A stretch of DNA of 64,000 nt from Prevotella sp. (GCA_017548605.1 JAFYZT010000036.1:186001-250000); one strand, 5' to 3'. Positions 1-9,409 are shown, numbered from the stretch's first letter. Translations and numbers: made by a program. The notes: generated from the sequence alone by a model not told the origin.

Positions 1-492
1 AGACTGGTTTATTCGTCCTTCACGAATAGCTGCATTTAGGAAATACTTCACTGCTTCTGGGGCGATGTCATCTATTGTTGCTGACTTTTCAGTTGCTGCA
101 TCCCATGTAATGTTCAGTTTCCGCATCAGGAAGTCTGTTAGGGCAGTTCCCGTCAGTTCCTGAAGGGTACTACCAGAGCGATAGTAATACTTCCCCCTAT
201 AGCTGACAGGAACATTAGATGGGACAATCGTCACCTCAAGATAGTCCAACCCGTCCTGTTCATGAAGGTCAACATCTACCACCAGTCCCATTGTCGTGGT
301 GATCTTGTTAGGAATGTCCTCCAACAGCCTCTTGGCATTCTGGAGACCATGCACTTCCAAATCGTCATCCACGCCGAAGAACATGGTGGCTCCTTGTGCA
401 TTTGCAAATCCACAAATCCACTTCAGATATTCGTCATTCCAGCTCCGCTTATACTCAACGTTCTGGCACTCTTTTGCTGTAATCTTACTCAT
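1..492 (-). CDS. AlbA_2 / Schlafen-like putative DNA- or ATP-binding protein (3' end cut by window)
   Basis: Reading the minus strand from the ATG at 490-492 gives 164 uninterrupted codons that run off the left edge, so the C-terminus is missing. The N-terminal part has the layout of the AlbA_2 (formerly AAA_4) domain: an E-Y-K-R-S segment near residue 13, a W-I-C-G-F-A-N-A helix near residue 25, a G-V-D-D turn, and an R-G-K-Y-Y-Y-R-S-G-S strand near residue 100. Full-length members are usually 400-550 aa with a C-terminal winged helix and are annotated as transcriptional regulators or putative helicases; many lie in defence islands. It is the last visible gene of a minus-strand island holding a restriction enzyme. 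The family call is fairly sure; its function is not known. Confidence 0.75.
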   Translation of the reverse strand, partial: MSKITAKECQNVEYKRSWNDEYLKWICGFANAQGATMFFGVDDDLEVHGLQNAKRLLEDIPNKITTTMGLVVDVDLHEQDGLDYLEVTIVPSNVPVSYRGKYYYRSGSTLQELTGTALTDFLMRKLNITWDAATEKSATIDDIAPEAVKYFLNAAIREGRINQS

Positions 493-532
493 ATCTCGTT
501 TACAAAGTTACTCATTATATTTCATTCAATCA

Positions 533-1597
533 TTATATCTTTTTGTATTTAACCGAATAATTGTATGACTTGTTGTCAATATACATTTGATACTCTTTGA
601 TTCCTTTTTCTTGTGCAATCAAATGCAACATTTTCTTATTGATTGCTGAAATACTCGTACCATAATATATAGCATTGGGTTTCAAATGGTATATGCAAGT
701 AGGAGTTTTATCCTGAAAGTCATTCATCTTGCTAATAATAAGTCTCCATTCCTTTTCATAACTCCATTGAGAAGACTTGTACAATTGGCACTTAGACACA
801 GCAAATGTGTCTGGATATTTTATGGGCAATCCAAAACTTTTACCAATGTAAAATGCCAAAAAATCTGTTGCATCATAACGCTGATTATCATATATTATGG
901 GGTAAATATTTCCAACTACAGCTTTTTTGCATTGCTTCAACTTATCACAATTCACACATTGCATTTGAAGCGCCCTTAAGTCATATTCCAAAGCGAATCC
1001 TTTATGAGAATTTGCATAATGTGACCACATCCTAACAGAATGAATGTCCTCACTAAAGCATGCAATGAAAGCCATTTGTTTTACTGTATTTACCGCTTCA
1101 TCTGTAAGTTTATCAATAGAACTTTTAATATTATCTTTAATATTATCCGTAATAGAGCCATATTCCTCAATCATGTCATCACCTGCATTTTTTATGGAGA
1201 CCTTTGCATTGTCTAATAGTTCTTTAGGATACACAGAATATAACAAATCGGGAAAATCGCCTCCAGAAAGGAAATGGCTTCTTAATGCATAAACTACATC
1301 CTTTGACATTCCCATCATTATTGAATTAAGCAATCCTTCTTTATCATATCTAAAAAGACAATCATAAGGATCATTAAATTTTTCTGACGTAACAGCAAAT
1401 AGTTTGTCTTCATTAAACGCATCCAAATTCATTTCAGAACAATCCCTATAGCGGAATAATCTTGATGGAATATGCTCAAGAAGATGTTTTGATAAAGGAA
1501 GAAGTTTTTCTTTCTGTTCTTCATCAGAAATTCCTTCCGGTAATTTGATTCCTTCCAACAAGTCTTTAAACTCTTGTCTGTAATGCTGTTTACCCAT
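533..1597 (-). CDS. DUF2971 domain protein
   Basis: 354 aa starting at ATG 1595-1597. Around residues 45-85 it has the pattern L-F-R-Y-R-D ... K-L-F-A-V-T-S-E-K-F-N-D-P-Y-D-C, and in the middle M-W-S-H-Y-A-N-S-H-K-G-F-A-L-E-Y-D, the two hallmarks of DUF2971. A late W-S-Y-E-K-E-W-R segment is also typical. The biochemical role of DUF2971 is unknown; its members are recurrent in phage-defence and mobile regions. Here it is downstream of the type IIG-like enzyme and the GIY-YIG protein in the same direction, with a 39-bp gap to the latter, so it may belong to the same transcript. No signal peptide or membrane segment is seen. Confidence 0.8.
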   Translation of the reverse strand: MGKQHYRQEFKDLLEGIKLPEGISDEEQKEKLLPLSKHLLEHIPSRLFRYRDCSEMNLDAFNEDKLFAVTSEKFNDPYDCLFRYDKEGLLNSIMMGMSKDVVYALRSHFLSGGDFPDLLYSVYPKELLDNAKVSIKNAGDDMIEEYGSITDNIKDNIKSSIDKLTDEAVNTVKQMAFIACFSEDIHSVRMWSHYANSHKGFALEYDLRALQMQCVNCDKLKQCKKAVVGNIYPIIYDNQRYDATDFLAFYIGKSFGLPIKYPDTFAVSKCQLYKSSQWSYEKEWRLIISKMNDFQDKTPTCIYHLKPNAIYYGTSISAINKKMLHLIAQEKGIKEYQMYIDNKSYNYSVKYKKI

Positions 1598-1636
1598 ATA
1601 TGATAGAATGCTTAAATTGATGTTTTATTATGAGAA

Positions 1637-2485
1637 TTATTCCAATTGCTTCCTATACACAGCATCTAAAGTTTGACCATCCTTATCTTTCCAAACGAGC
1701 CAACCGTTATTACTACTACCGATACAGAAGTCGGCAGCAGTACTGGGACTTGGGAATGTCTTATCTGACTCTAATTCCAACTTGTCACCATTGCTGACAG
1801 TATAATCCTTAAGAAGAGTCTCACGTTTCTCTTTCCAAGTAAACGATGGGACAGACGACTTTGCTATGAAGCTACCCTTTAATACGGTAAAGCCATTGGT
1901 GTCATAAAAGCCCCTTGCATCACAACCACGCCCTTTTGTATAGAACAAGTGTTCTTCTTTCGGCTTGGCTACATCAAAGATGTTACAACCAATAAAGGAT
2001 GTAAGGAACTTCACATCTTCAAAGAACCCCTCCATATCATCTTTTCTGTATTCAGGAAGATTAGGTGCTTTAGGCGTCTGTTTGTTTTCATTCAGCACAA
2101 ACGTATTTGAGACTTTTGCCTCTGCGATGGCCCGATGCTCTAAGTATTGCACATCAGCCTTTGTCATTGCTGCATCTTTTGATATAAAAAGCAGGGCCTT
2201 TTGCCAAAACGCCTTCTTGCTATCATGGTCTTTCACTCGCTCACGAAAGTTTTCCGTCTCACCAATATAAGCCTTTGGTTTTGTGGACTCATCCTCACCC
2301 AACAAGATATAGAATGCTGGCGTCTGCAACTCCTGTCGCTCATTCAGAATAGAAAGATTAGAACGAGGAATCACATACATCTGGCAAATTTTATTGCTGA
2401 TGAACACATACTGAGTCCCTTTCGGATCTCCGTCTATCAAATATGTTGTTACTGTCTTGCCCATATATTTATTATCTTTAGCCAT
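1637..2485 (-). CDS. GIY-YIG nuclease-domain protein with C-terminal DUF4357
   Basis: 282 aa. A GIY-YIG-type core is visible at about residues 55-125: F-Y-I-L-L-G, then A-Y-I-G-E-T, an Arg in R-E-R-V-K-D-H, and the metal-binding Glu in Y-L-E-H-R-A. The last ~60 residues fit DUF4357 (P-S-P-S-T-A-A-D-F-C-I-G then N-G-W-L-V-W-K). This architecture is common in bacteria next to restriction-modification genes; it is thought to be a nuclease or DNA-binding accessory, but its substrate is unknown. Its ATG overlaps the stop of the upstream restriction-modification gene by one base (TAATG), so the two are very likely translationally coupled. Confidence 0.85.
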   Translation of the reverse strand: MAKDNKYMGKTVTTYLIDGDPKGTQYVFISNKICQMYVIPRSNLSILNERQELQTPAFYILLGEDESTKPKAYIGETENFRERVKDHDSKKAFWQKALLFISKDAAMTKADVQYLEHRAIAEAKVSNTFVLNENKQTPKAPNLPEYRKDDMEGFFEDVKFLTSFIGCNIFDVAKPKEEHLFYTKGRGCDARGFYDTNGFTVLKGSFIAKSSVPSFTWKEKRETLLKDYTVSNGDKLELESDKTFPSPSTAADFCIGSSNNGWLVWKDKDGQTLDAVYRKQLE

Positions 2486-5400
2486 TAAGGCTCAATGAAT
2501 ATTGGCGTACCTTTTGCGTTATTTGAATCTATCTCGATAAGTCTCTCAATTAAATAATGCTCAACCAAGAAAGTCAAATCCTTTTCAAGAGGAACAATGT
2601 CAAATGCCATATAGCTCTTTCTGGGTTTCTTGTTGGGGTAATCCATTTTTATCAATTCATCTTTGCTTATCTCATGATGGCCAGTAATCTTGTATGCACT
2701 CAACTTGTCAGGTTTTCCTAATTCATAGAGAACCAATAAAGATGTACTATCAAAGAGTTCTCGGTTTCCCTCCATAGAGCCTTTAGTTTTACCTAACCTT
2801 ATATTATACATATTGTGGGAGTGAATCCATTCTTGATAATCTTTTCCCTTGTAACATCCTATAAGGATAGTTTGATTACCGCCAAAGAAATCATTGATAC
2901 TTTGATCGAAGCCTTCCCATTTGTAACGATTGAAAGGCTCAGCAGCCATAAGGAGTTCTGGTTCCTCTTCTTCAGAATAATTGGTTTTAGATTCCATTAT
3001 CTCAGTTTTTACTATCTCCATTGACTGCTTATCCAGAACCTTACGATACATCTCTATCTCGTACTTACGTTCGGCTATGAGTTCATTTATGCGATTTTCT
3101 TCAAGTTCACGCATTTGCTTCTCAATAAAATCAAAATCTATTTTTCCCTCCAAAGTAACGGGTAAGAGGATTTTATCTTTTTTCATTTTATCCTTAGTCC
3201 ACTTATAACTATACCCATAACTTTTGCCTTTTCTAATAAACGGAGCTAAGAAGTAGAGTGCAATAAGTTCGTTCATTGGGAACTTCGGATATAGGACATT
3301 TACGTCATCAGAAGCCCAGAATGGTTCTCTTTGATAGAAAGCTTCACCTACAGAACCATTGTATGTTACAGTTATAGTGCCTGCTGGATGAATATGTCCA
3401 ACATTACCAATCTTTGCAGTCAGGCCATTATTGGCAGATGTGGCACCAATGAAGTTGATCTCCCCAGGAATCATGTTCGCCTTTGTCAAGCGCTTCCCTT
3501 TCTGAATATTAAAGAGGTCTCCTATCTTAAAATATTTATATCCACCTTCGGGATTCCACCTTTCCAGGGCAGGCCTTCCCACTTTTCCTTCATCTTGTTT
3601 GATAACTCCAGACACTCGCCAAGCAAGGTACTCTTTTACGATCTTGTAAAAATCCTCTTCCGTCGGTGTTGTTTCAATTTTCTTGTGTTGCCCATAAGTC
3701 CAATCGTTACCATTAAGTGTTATATGGTCTTCTATAAAAGAGCTACTGTAGTATTTAAGATTCTCATTATTGACTCCTTTGCCATATTGTACTAAACTTA
3801 CAACTTCAGCATAACGCTCGCGAGCATTATTGGTATCACGGAGATTTACACTTTGACTAGAATGACGGCGGTTTGTACGTGAATAATCATCATTTGAGAA
3901 GTCGATGAATCTTACCACTGCTTTTCTTGTGTGGGGTGCGCCTACCTTAAACACATAAATAGCTGTCTCTACTGATGATTTCCCAATGAACAAATCAATT
4001 GGCATCTTAATTGAAGCTACAAGCGTGTTTTCCTTAAGAATCTCTTTTGTAAATGGTAAACCATTGCCACTACCAGCATTTTCTTGTATAAGAACAGCTG
4101 CCATTCCTTTATGTGTCATCATCTGTAGAGCTCGTTTTACGAATACAAAACCCTTGCCAGGAGCGGAGTAAGGCGGATTCAGTAGAAATACATCAGCAGG
4201 GAAAGGTTTACCTTTCATCTCACCTTGTTCATAATTTCCTTTGAATTCTGTCAGCGAGTTACCATGTATGATGTTAGCAGAACCGTCCTTCATCAAAATC
4301 ATATTAAGCACTGCCAATAGATATATATCAGCTAGTTTTTCAATGCCAAGCAACTGTTCTGTTTTGATATGCAGAATCTTTTCAGCCCTTTCTTCTGGGT
4401 CTGTAATTTTGTTGGCATCTGCAATCATCAAATGCATAGCAGAAATAAGGAATCCTGCGGAACCTGTTGCAAAGTCCCATACGTATGAGTTCTTATCAAC
4501 TAGACAGAGTTTTGCCATTAGTTCAGTAACAGAACGTGGTGTGAGTACCACATCGTTCTTGTCTCCATCGGGAACGGAAACCCAAGCGTTGAGTACATTG
4601 AACAATCTGCCAGTGAAGTCTAGATTATGTAGTTCGCCAGTGAGAAAAGGGATAATATCTGATTTGATGTCGCGATACAATGTTTTTAGCTTGCTTTCTC
4701 CATTGTCTGGCTTCTCTAGACCAGAACCGATAAAAACAACTTTAAGTATGTCGACTATCATTTCTATCTTTTCCGATGGAAGACTCTTGTCTTTCAAGTA
4801 GGACTTAACTTTACTGATAATGACAGCACCATCGTTGTTCTCAGAGTCTTTATCACCACGTAGCTCATCTTCTTGTAAGGGATGTACTTTGTATGCGCCA
4901 TCATCATTCTTCACGCCAAGTCCAGCCATAATCAAGCCTGTGACAAGTTGAACACGTTGGTTAACTACGATACGCAGTTCGTCCTGCATCTTTTGGTTTA
5001 ATTCCTTAAGTTTTCGCTCAATATCATCCTCTAGATTGGATTTCTGCTGTTCTAATTCTTCTTCGGTAAGGTCGATATTAGCAATTTGTTTCAACAATGT
5101 CTGCCGATACTTTTTCAACAGGAAAGAAAGGTCATTGTAATGTCCCATCTCTTTGGGAACAAATAGATTTTTGCGCGAAAGATACCATGCGCTAACTTCA
5201 TAGACAATTTCATCAGCTTCGTCTTTATATCCATTCACGCCTATGGCAAGCACCTCTTTGTAGGTCGTATGACGAACGATAGCGTTAGCATAGTGAACAG
5301 CTCCATTGACAGCATACTTAGCTATATTCGTAAAATTCGGCTCGCTTTTTTTTGTCACATTGTCAGGCAATCCAGTTTCTTCATCAATTTTAATTAGCGC

Positions 5401-5640
5401 GCCTTTCGTTCCCTTTACTTCAATCATCACAGGAATGTCACCCTCCGCTGTCAAAATTATACATTTAATGTCGGGGTAATTGGGACCCTTGCCTCCTTTT
5501 TTGGAAGGGGCAGTTTTTAATGCCTTCTCAATTTGTGAATTGATGAAATCATTCTTGGCATAGAGCTTTATTCCTTTTAATTGCTCTTTTGCCCATTGCT
5601 CCACTAATTCCTCTATGCTATGTTTCTGTTTGCTTGCCAT
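2485..5640 (-). CDS. Type IIG-like restriction-modification enzyme (nuclease, N6-adenine methylase and specificity domains in one chain)
   Basis: 1051 aa. Domains in order: residues ~40-85 carry a PD-(D/E)XK-type nuclease motif (P-D-I-K ... V-M-I-E-V-K-G); ~200-650 is an N6-adenine methyltransferase of the HsdM/BcgI kind with the AdoMet motif W-D-F-A-T-G-S-A-G-F and the catalytic N-P-P-Y; ~720-880 is a type I S-like target-recognition domain (I-G-D-L-F-N-I-Q-K-G-K-R-L) followed by a helical dimerisation segment; the last ~150 aa are of unknown role. Combining cleavage, methylation and recognition in one chain is the BcgI/type IIG plan. The recognition site cannot be read from the sequence. 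No frameshift is seen. An XRE regulator lies 22 bp upstream and a GIY-YIG gene is coupled downstream. Confidence 0.85.
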   Translation of the reverse strand: MASKQKHSIEELVEQWAKEQLKGIKLYAKNDFINSQIEKALKTAPSKKGGKGPNYPDIKCIILTAEGDIPVMIEVKGTKGALIKIDEETGLPDNVTKKSEPNFTNIAKYAVNGAVHYANAIVRHTTYKEVLAIGVNGYKDEADEIVYEVSAWYLSRKNLFVPKEMGHYNDLSFLLKKYRQTLLKQIANIDLTEEELEQQKSNLEDDIERKLKELNQKMQDELRIVVNQRVQLVTGLIMAGLGVKNDDGAYKVHPLQEDELRGDKDSENNDGAVIISKVKSYLKDKSLPSEKIEMIVDILKVVFIGSGLEKPDNGESKLKTLYRDIKSDIIPFLTGELHNLDFTGRLFNVLNAWVSVPDGDKNDVVLTPRSVTELMAKLCLVDKNSYVWDFATGSAGFLISAMHLMIADANKITDPEERAEKILHIKTEQLLGIEKLADIYLLAVLNMILMKDGSANIIHGNSLTEFKGNYEQGEMKGKPFPADVFLLNPPYSAPGKGFVFVKRALQMMTHKGMAAVLIQENAGSGNGLPFTKEILKENTLVASIKMPIDLFIGKSSVETAIYVFKVGAPHTRKAVVRFIDFSNDDYSRTNRRHSSQSVNLRDTNNARERYAEVVSLVQYGKGVNNENLKYYSSSFIEDHITLNGNDWTYGQHKKIETTPTEEDFYKIVKEYLAWRVSGVIKQDEGKVGRPALERWNPEGGYKYFKIGDLFNIQKGKRLTKANMIPGEINFIGATSANNGLTAKIGNVGHIHPAGTITVTYNGSVGEAFYQREPFWASDDVNVLYPKFPMNELIALYFLAPFIRKGKSYGYSYKWTKDKMKKDKILLPVTLEGKIDFDFIEKQMRELEENRINELIAERKYEIEMYRKVLDKQSMEIVKTEIMESKTNYSEEEEPELLMAAEPFNRYKWEGFDQSINDFFGGNQTILIGCYKGKDYQEWIHSHNMYNIRLGKTKGSMEGNRELFDSTSLLVLYELGKPDKLSAYKITGHHEISKDELIKMDYPNKKPRKSYMAFDIVPLEKDLTFLVEHYLIERLIEIDSNNAKGTPIFIEP

Positions 5641-5662
5641 AATTAAAATCTTTTGCCGTTCA

Positions 5663-5956
5663 TCACTTTGTCATATTGGGCGTCATTAACGTCCGAACAT
5701 CCACATTAAGGACATTCGCAATCTCATTTAACTGCGCAACGGAGGGTTGCGATTTGTTATGACACCATCGGGAAATGGTGTGTTCGGTCTTACCTAATTG
5801 CTCTGCCAACCAGCGATTGGTCTTATCTTGCTCTGCAAGGACCACCCGCAAACGGTTTAATGCTTCATTCTGTTGATTATGTCTTCGGCTTTCACGACTC
5901 GACCTTTCAAGCAAGTTTGACGACTCTCGCTGTTCCATTAGTTCAATATTTGCCAT
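5663..5956 (-). CDS. XRE-family helix-turn-helix regulator (likely restriction-modification controller)
   Basis: 97 aa from ATG 5954-5956. The C-terminal half is an HTH_3 domain: L-A-E-Q-L-G-K-T-E-H-T-I-S-R-W as the helix-turn-helix, then S-V-A-Q-L-N-E-I-A-N-V-L-N-V-D. The N-terminal ~35 aa are charged and probably helical. A longer reading from a TTG at 5978-5980 is possible but that codon is part of the -7 promoter box, so the ATG is preferred. Position directly upstream of the restriction-modification gene, 22 bp apart and in the same direction, suggests that it controls that operon, like small C-proteins of other systems; this is inference. Confidence 0.85.
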   Translation of the reverse strand: MANIELMEQRESSNLLERSSRESRRHNQQNEALNRLRVVLAEQDKTNRWLAEQLGKTEHTISRWCHNKSQPSVAQLNEIANVLNVDVRTLMTPNMTK

Positions 5957-5977
5957 AAAATGTTCAGTATTTGAACG

Positions 5978-6005
5978 CAAATATACAAAAAAAAACTGAT
6001 ACCAA
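5978..6005 (-). promoter_or_regulatory. Promoter of the restriction-modification operon
   Basis: On the minus strand a TATATTTG box (5978-5985) matches the Bacteroidota -7 consensus TAnnTTTG, with a TTG at 6003-6005 seventeen bases upstream as the -33 element (slightly short spacing). Transcription would begin a few bases upstream of the XRE start codon, giving a short leader. Confidence 0.6.
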
Positions 6006-6046
6006 CTTAATAAAATGTATTAAAACTATTAAAAACTTGCGAAGTC

Positions 6047-6079
6047 AGTATTACCACTGTCATTGTCCCTGGTAATACT
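6047..6079. repeat. Perfect 10-bp inverted repeat between island and backbone
   Basis: AGTATTACCA at 6047-6056 is the exact reverse complement of TGGTAATACT at 6070-6079, with a 13-base loop. It lies upstream of the restriction-modification promoter in a 290-bp gene-free stretch (6006-6295). It could be an operator, a terminator-like hairpin without a T-run, or an edge mark of the island. One frame stays open for about 57 codons from roughly 6021 to 6193 without a start codon or recognisable product; I do not call it a gene. Confidence 0.5.
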
Positions 6080-6295
6080 ATACAAAGAAGCGCGTGATAC
6101 AGATAAGAGCAACACCACAGTCTTTATAATCGTGGCTCACAAGAGCAAGCTCTTTGAACATATTAAGGTCGACAACGATTATTCGTATCATTAGATAAGT
6201 TACCCCATCTCGGAATAAAAAAATAAGCAGGCATATTTTGTTCTTCCCTCTATTTTCCGTAACTTTGCATGAAAAATAAAAAGTAAACCTAAATC

Positions 6296-6901
6296 ATGAA
6301 AGTCTGGCATGCCATGATGGCGACGGCTATAGTCGCAGCCATCTCCTTCTCTTGCAGCAAGAAAAAAGAAACATCTACCATCATCATTCCTAAACAAGAG
6401 GTGGTAAAACCGTCCGACACCATCGCATGGATGGAAAGGTCGGAAGCGACAAAAGAAATCCCTTGGCTCAATGCCAACTATAAAATTAAGGTAGTACGGG
6501 AACGTGTCGACAGTCTACCACTGGCAAAAGATGAGATTGGAAATCGTTATTATGACAACAGTGTCTTCATTTGCATCACAAGGGCTGATGGTTCAACGTT
6601 CTTCGAAAAGAAACTCACCAAGAAATCATTCTCAGAATTTCTCGACGATGACATGAAGCAGAATGGTGCTCTCCTTGGATTTGTCTACGATGGCATAGAT
6701 AATAACAAATTGCGGTTTGCTGGAAGCGTCGGTTCCCCCGATGTGCAGAGCGATTCTTATGTGCCACTTGTCATGCTTGTCGACAGTGATGGTCATGCAT
6801 CTTTCCAGCGCGATACCGATTTAGACATGCATAACCATGCTGCTGACACCACCACTCTTGATGACAGTTACAAAAAAGATGACGAATACGACGGTGTATA
6901 A
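6296..6901 (+). CDS. DUF4738 family lipoprotein
   Basis: 201 aa. The N-terminus is a lipoprotein signal: short hydrophobic stretch ending in I-S-F-S-C at residue 20 followed by S-K-K-K. The body (residues ~60-175) fits DUF4738, a Bacteroidota-only family: R-V-D-S-L-P ... D-G-S-T-F-F-E-K-K-L-T-K-K-S-F and a Y-V-P-L-V-M-L-V-D-S-D-G end. The C-terminus is acidic. It is exported and anchored by lipid, probably on the periplasmic side or surface; the role is unknown. It stands alone, opposite in direction to both neighbours. Confidence 0.8.
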   Translation: MKVWHAMMATAIVAAISFSCSKKKETSTIIIPKQEVVKPSDTIAWMERSEATKEIPWLNANYKIKVVRERVDSLPLAKDEIGNRYYDNSVFICITRADGSTFFEKKLTKKSFSEFLDDDMKQNGALLGFVYDGIDNNKLRFAGSVGSPDVQSDSYVPLVMLVDSDGHASFQRDTDLDMHNHAADTTTLDDSYKKDDEYDGV

Positions 6902-7002
6902 CTCCCTTTTTTGATTTCGTGTTTTTTGATTTTGCTAAATCATTTAGTTTGTGAAAAAAACGAACTTACGAAAAATATAAATTTCTTATAGTATTATAAC
7001 CT

Positions 7003-7848
7003 CTATTTGTCCTTTATTTCGTGAACGAACGTGGCTATGTTGGTCTCAGCATTGTAAAAGATATAGCCATCAAGGGCAGTGCTGAGCACAGCCGTCTCCT
7101 TCATGTTACCATGATAGAGCAAGAAGTTGCAAATATCTGTCGGAGTGATGTACGGATTGTCTTTCAAATGAGAATGGAATGCGGTCTCGCCTTCATTGGA
7201 GATGGGTATGAATGAACGATGGTACTGCCGGAATGCTTTTACGTTGCAGTCATTGTCAAAGTCAAAGCTGGAGTCATTACCGAAAGGGATGATGCCGGAA
7301 CGCTCCACACCTTGCAGCATGTACATACGGGTGGTATTGGCATCGATTCGGACGAAGTCAAAGTTCGGGCGGCCATAGTCTGGGTTGTAACGCAGGCTGT
7401 CGCCGTATTGCTCAATGGCATTTTTAAGCATGAGGTTTTTCCTTTCCAATATTCCTCTTTCATTCTCCGAGATGGGACGCGAATCGTAGGAGACGGTCTG
7501 TTCCTTGCTGTTGAGGTCGTAACGGAATTCGAAAATACAGTTTTTCTGCTCCCTGTCCATGAAAATGACACTCCATGTATCGTTTGTAGGTTGCCATATA
7601 AAACTGCTTCCTATCTCATCAACATGGTAATGAGCCAGCAAAGAGTCGGATGACACCCAGTTGACATACTCAGCAACATACAGGTTATATCCCTCGGTAC
7701 AAATGCTGTCAAGTGCGTCTGTTATCACATCTGCTCTTTCGATCATCTCCTTTGTCGGACCTTGGCCGTACGTAGGGCAAGATGCCATACTGAGCAATGT
7801 GAATATGGCAATAGCTTTTGGTATGTTCCGTAAAAAAGACTTGCTCAT
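7003..7848 (-). CDS. Secreted protein of unknown function
   Basis: 281 aa from ATG 7846-7848, chosen because an Ala/Leu-rich signal peptide begins there (basic start, hydrophobic run, cleavage near T-Y-G-Q-G) and a promoter lies just upstream; the same frame is open for another 45 codons upstream but these overlap that promoter. The mature protein is mixed alpha/beta with no motif that I recognise. It contains W-S-V-I-F-M-D-R-E-Q-K-N and a D-F-D-N-D-C segment. Likely periplasmic. It lies downstream of ribH on the same strand but has its own promoter. Confidence 0.6.
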   Translation of the reverse strand: MSKSFLRNIPKAIAIFTLLSMASCPTYGQGPTKEMIERADVITDALDSICTEGYNLYVAEYVNWVSSDSLLAHYHVDEIGSSFIWQPTNDTWSVIFMDREQKNCIFEFRYDLNSKEQTVSYDSRPISENERGILERKNLMLKNAIEQYGDSLRYNPDYGRPNFDFVRIDANTTRMYMLQGVERSGIIPFGNDSSFDFDNDCNVKAFRQYHRSFIPISNEGETAFHSHLKDNPYITPTDICNFLLYHGNMKETAVLSTALDGYIFYNAETNIATFVHEIKDK

Positions 7849-7897
7849 ATTTTTAGCTGTTTTGCTTAAAAAGGTTCTGTTACTTATACAAACTGTG

Positions 7898-7928
7898 CAA
7901 ATATAAACATAAAAAACGACATAAGCAA
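7898..7928 (-). promoter_or_regulatory. Promoter for the secreted-protein gene
   Basis: Minus-strand TATATTTG (7898-7905) with TTG (7926-7928) twenty bases upstream fits the Bacteroidota TTTG-N19/20-TAnnTTTG pattern. It is 50 bp before the ATG at 7848 and is the reason for rejecting the longer upstream start. Confidence 0.65.
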
Positions 7929-7994
7929 GAAAAGCCGAAAAAAGGCGAGTGTCGTAAGACATCTCGCCTAATTGCAAGTGCAAGGTATGGTTGA

Positions 7995-8468
7995 TTAATA
8001 TTTCGCCATTTTAATGGCGACGACAGCACATTCGCTGCCCTTATTTCCGTAGGCCCCTCCACTACGAGCCTTTGCCTGCTCCATGGAGTCACAGGTCAAG
8101 AGACCGAACACCACAGGAATGGGGTTGCTCACGTTCAACTCAGCTATGCCATAGGTCACTCCCTGACAGATATAGTCGAAGTGGGGTGTCTCGCCGCGAA
8201 TCACACAGCCCAGAATGATAATGGCGTCATAATCCTTGTGGGTGAGCTGACTCGCACCATATATCAACTCGAAACTGCCGGGAACGGTCTTCACGTGGAT
8301 ATTTTCAGGCAATGCGCCGTGCGTCTTCAACGTGTCGACGCAACCTTCCAGCAAGGCACTCGTTATCTCTTTGTTCCATTCCGACACCACAATGCCGAAA
8401 CACATGTTGCTGGCATCGGGTATCTGATCAAAGCCTTCGCCAGAGAGATGGTGGGGTAGGGTGGCCAT
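7995..8468 (-). CDS. ribH: 6,7-dimethyl-8-ribityllumazine synthase
   Basis: 157 aa, the usual length for RibH. It joins 5-amino-6-ribitylaminouracil and 3,4-dihydroxy-2-butanone 4-phosphate to give the direct precursor of riboflavin, in the cytoplasm, as a capsid-like oligomer. Visible family landmarks are the substrate-binding S-E-W-N near residue 29, the V-P-G-S-F-E-L loop near 61, and the catalytic-His segment G-E-T-P-H-F-D near 91-97, then the conserved P-V-V-F-G-L-L-T end. The ATG overlaps the stop of the upstream TPR gene by one base (TAATG), so the pair is coupled. No FMN riboswitch is visible nearby. Confidence 0.95.
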   Translation of the reverse strand: MATLPHHLSGEGFDQIPDASNMCFGIVVSEWNKEITSALLEGCVDTLKTHGALPENIHVKTVPGSFELIYGASQLTHKDYDAIIILGCVIRGETPHFDYICQGVTYGIAELNVSNPIPVVFGLLTCDSMEQAKARSGGAYGNKGSECAVVAIKMAKY

Positions 8469-9253
8469 TATTTCGATGCGTATTCGATGTATTTATCTAT
8501 CTCACTGCGCAACGGGGTTTGCACATACTTGGCCTTGATGTCCTTCAACAGCTGCAATGCCTCGTCTTTCTTGTTCTGCTTCAGCAATACGATACTAGCT
8601 TTCAACAGAGCGGTGGGCGACACACTGTTATTGACTCCGTCCTCGGTAGCCTTATCGGCTGTCTCGGCTGCTTTCTTGAATAGACTGACAGCTTTATCGA
8701 GGTCATTCACATTGGCGTAGGCGTCACCGGCGGCAACCAAAGCCATCGGACTGACCATCAGGTCACCCTTCTGGTCGAACTGGTCGAGGTAACGGATGGC
8801 TTCTTGCCATTTCTTCGATGCCTCGGCGGTGCTGTCGGCAGTGGCAAGGTTGGCATAGCACAGACCGGCATACAGATTGGCAAGGTTGCCGGCAGGTGTG
8901 TTGCTGTACTCATCGGCGATGGCAATAAAGCCTTTCACGCCGGTGCTGTCGCCCTTTAAAGCCTTGTCAAACTGACGCATACCGAATAACTCCTGGGGCT
9001 TAGACAGGGCGGTGTTGGCTTTCTCCAAACGGGGCTTTACCACAAATTCCTTGTACAGCATCCAACCGCCAACAATGATGATGACGGCGGCAAGGGCTGC
9101 CAAAAGCTGCTTCTTGTACTTCTCGAAAAATGCTTCAGACTTTGTAACGGCCTCTTTCATGTCGGCCTGGCCTTTCTTGGCCACTTTAGCAGTTTCTTTC
9201 TTCACTGCTTCTTTCTTGGCCGTCTCATTCTTGGCCATTTCTTTCTTTGCCAT
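8468..9253 (-). CDS. Membrane-anchored tetratricopeptide-repeat protein
   Basis: 261 aa. Residues 1-45 are a Lys/Ala/Glu-rich cytoplasmic arm (repeated A-K-K-E/T units), followed by one transmembrane helix ([14 protein letters not shown], about 50-68) and a periplasmic TPR-like domain with several helix pairs, as in the YfgM/BamD-like tetratricopeptide proteins of Bacteroidota. It probably acts as a scaffold at the inner membrane; the partner is unknown. The TPR-ribH gene pair lying near a divergent recF is an arrangement I recall from Bacteroidales. A TAATTTTG -7 box on the minus strand at 9310-9317 is the likely promoter. Confidence 0.8.
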   Translation of the reverse strand: MAKKEMAKNETAKKEAVKKETAKVAKKGQADMKEAVTKSEAFFEKYKKQLLAALAAVIIIVGGWMLYKEFVVKPRLEKANTALSKPQELFGMRQFDKALKGDSTGVKGFIAIADEYSNTPAGNLANLYAGLCYANLATADSTAEASKKWQEAIRYLDQFDQKGDLMVSPMALVAAGDAYANVNDLDKAVSLFKKAAETADKATEDGVNNSVSPTALLKASIVLLKQNKKDEALQLLKDIKAKYVQTPLRSEIDKYIEYASK

Positions 9254-9409
9254 TGATTATTTTGTTTTAATGTTTTATTCGTTTTTGGGGGTACACATTT
9301 TTTGCGCCGCAAAATTACTCATATTTTCCCACATACTGAAATTTATTGCCATCTTTTTTTCATCATCCCTAAAAATGCCACCCGCAAACCCCTTCTCACC
9401 TCTCACCCC

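Noticed and set aside
6021-6193. Open stretch of about 57 codons between island and backbone
   Set aside because: No start codon and no recognisable product.
7849-7983. N-terminal extension of the secreted protein
   Set aside because: It overlaps the promoter and would bury the signal peptide.
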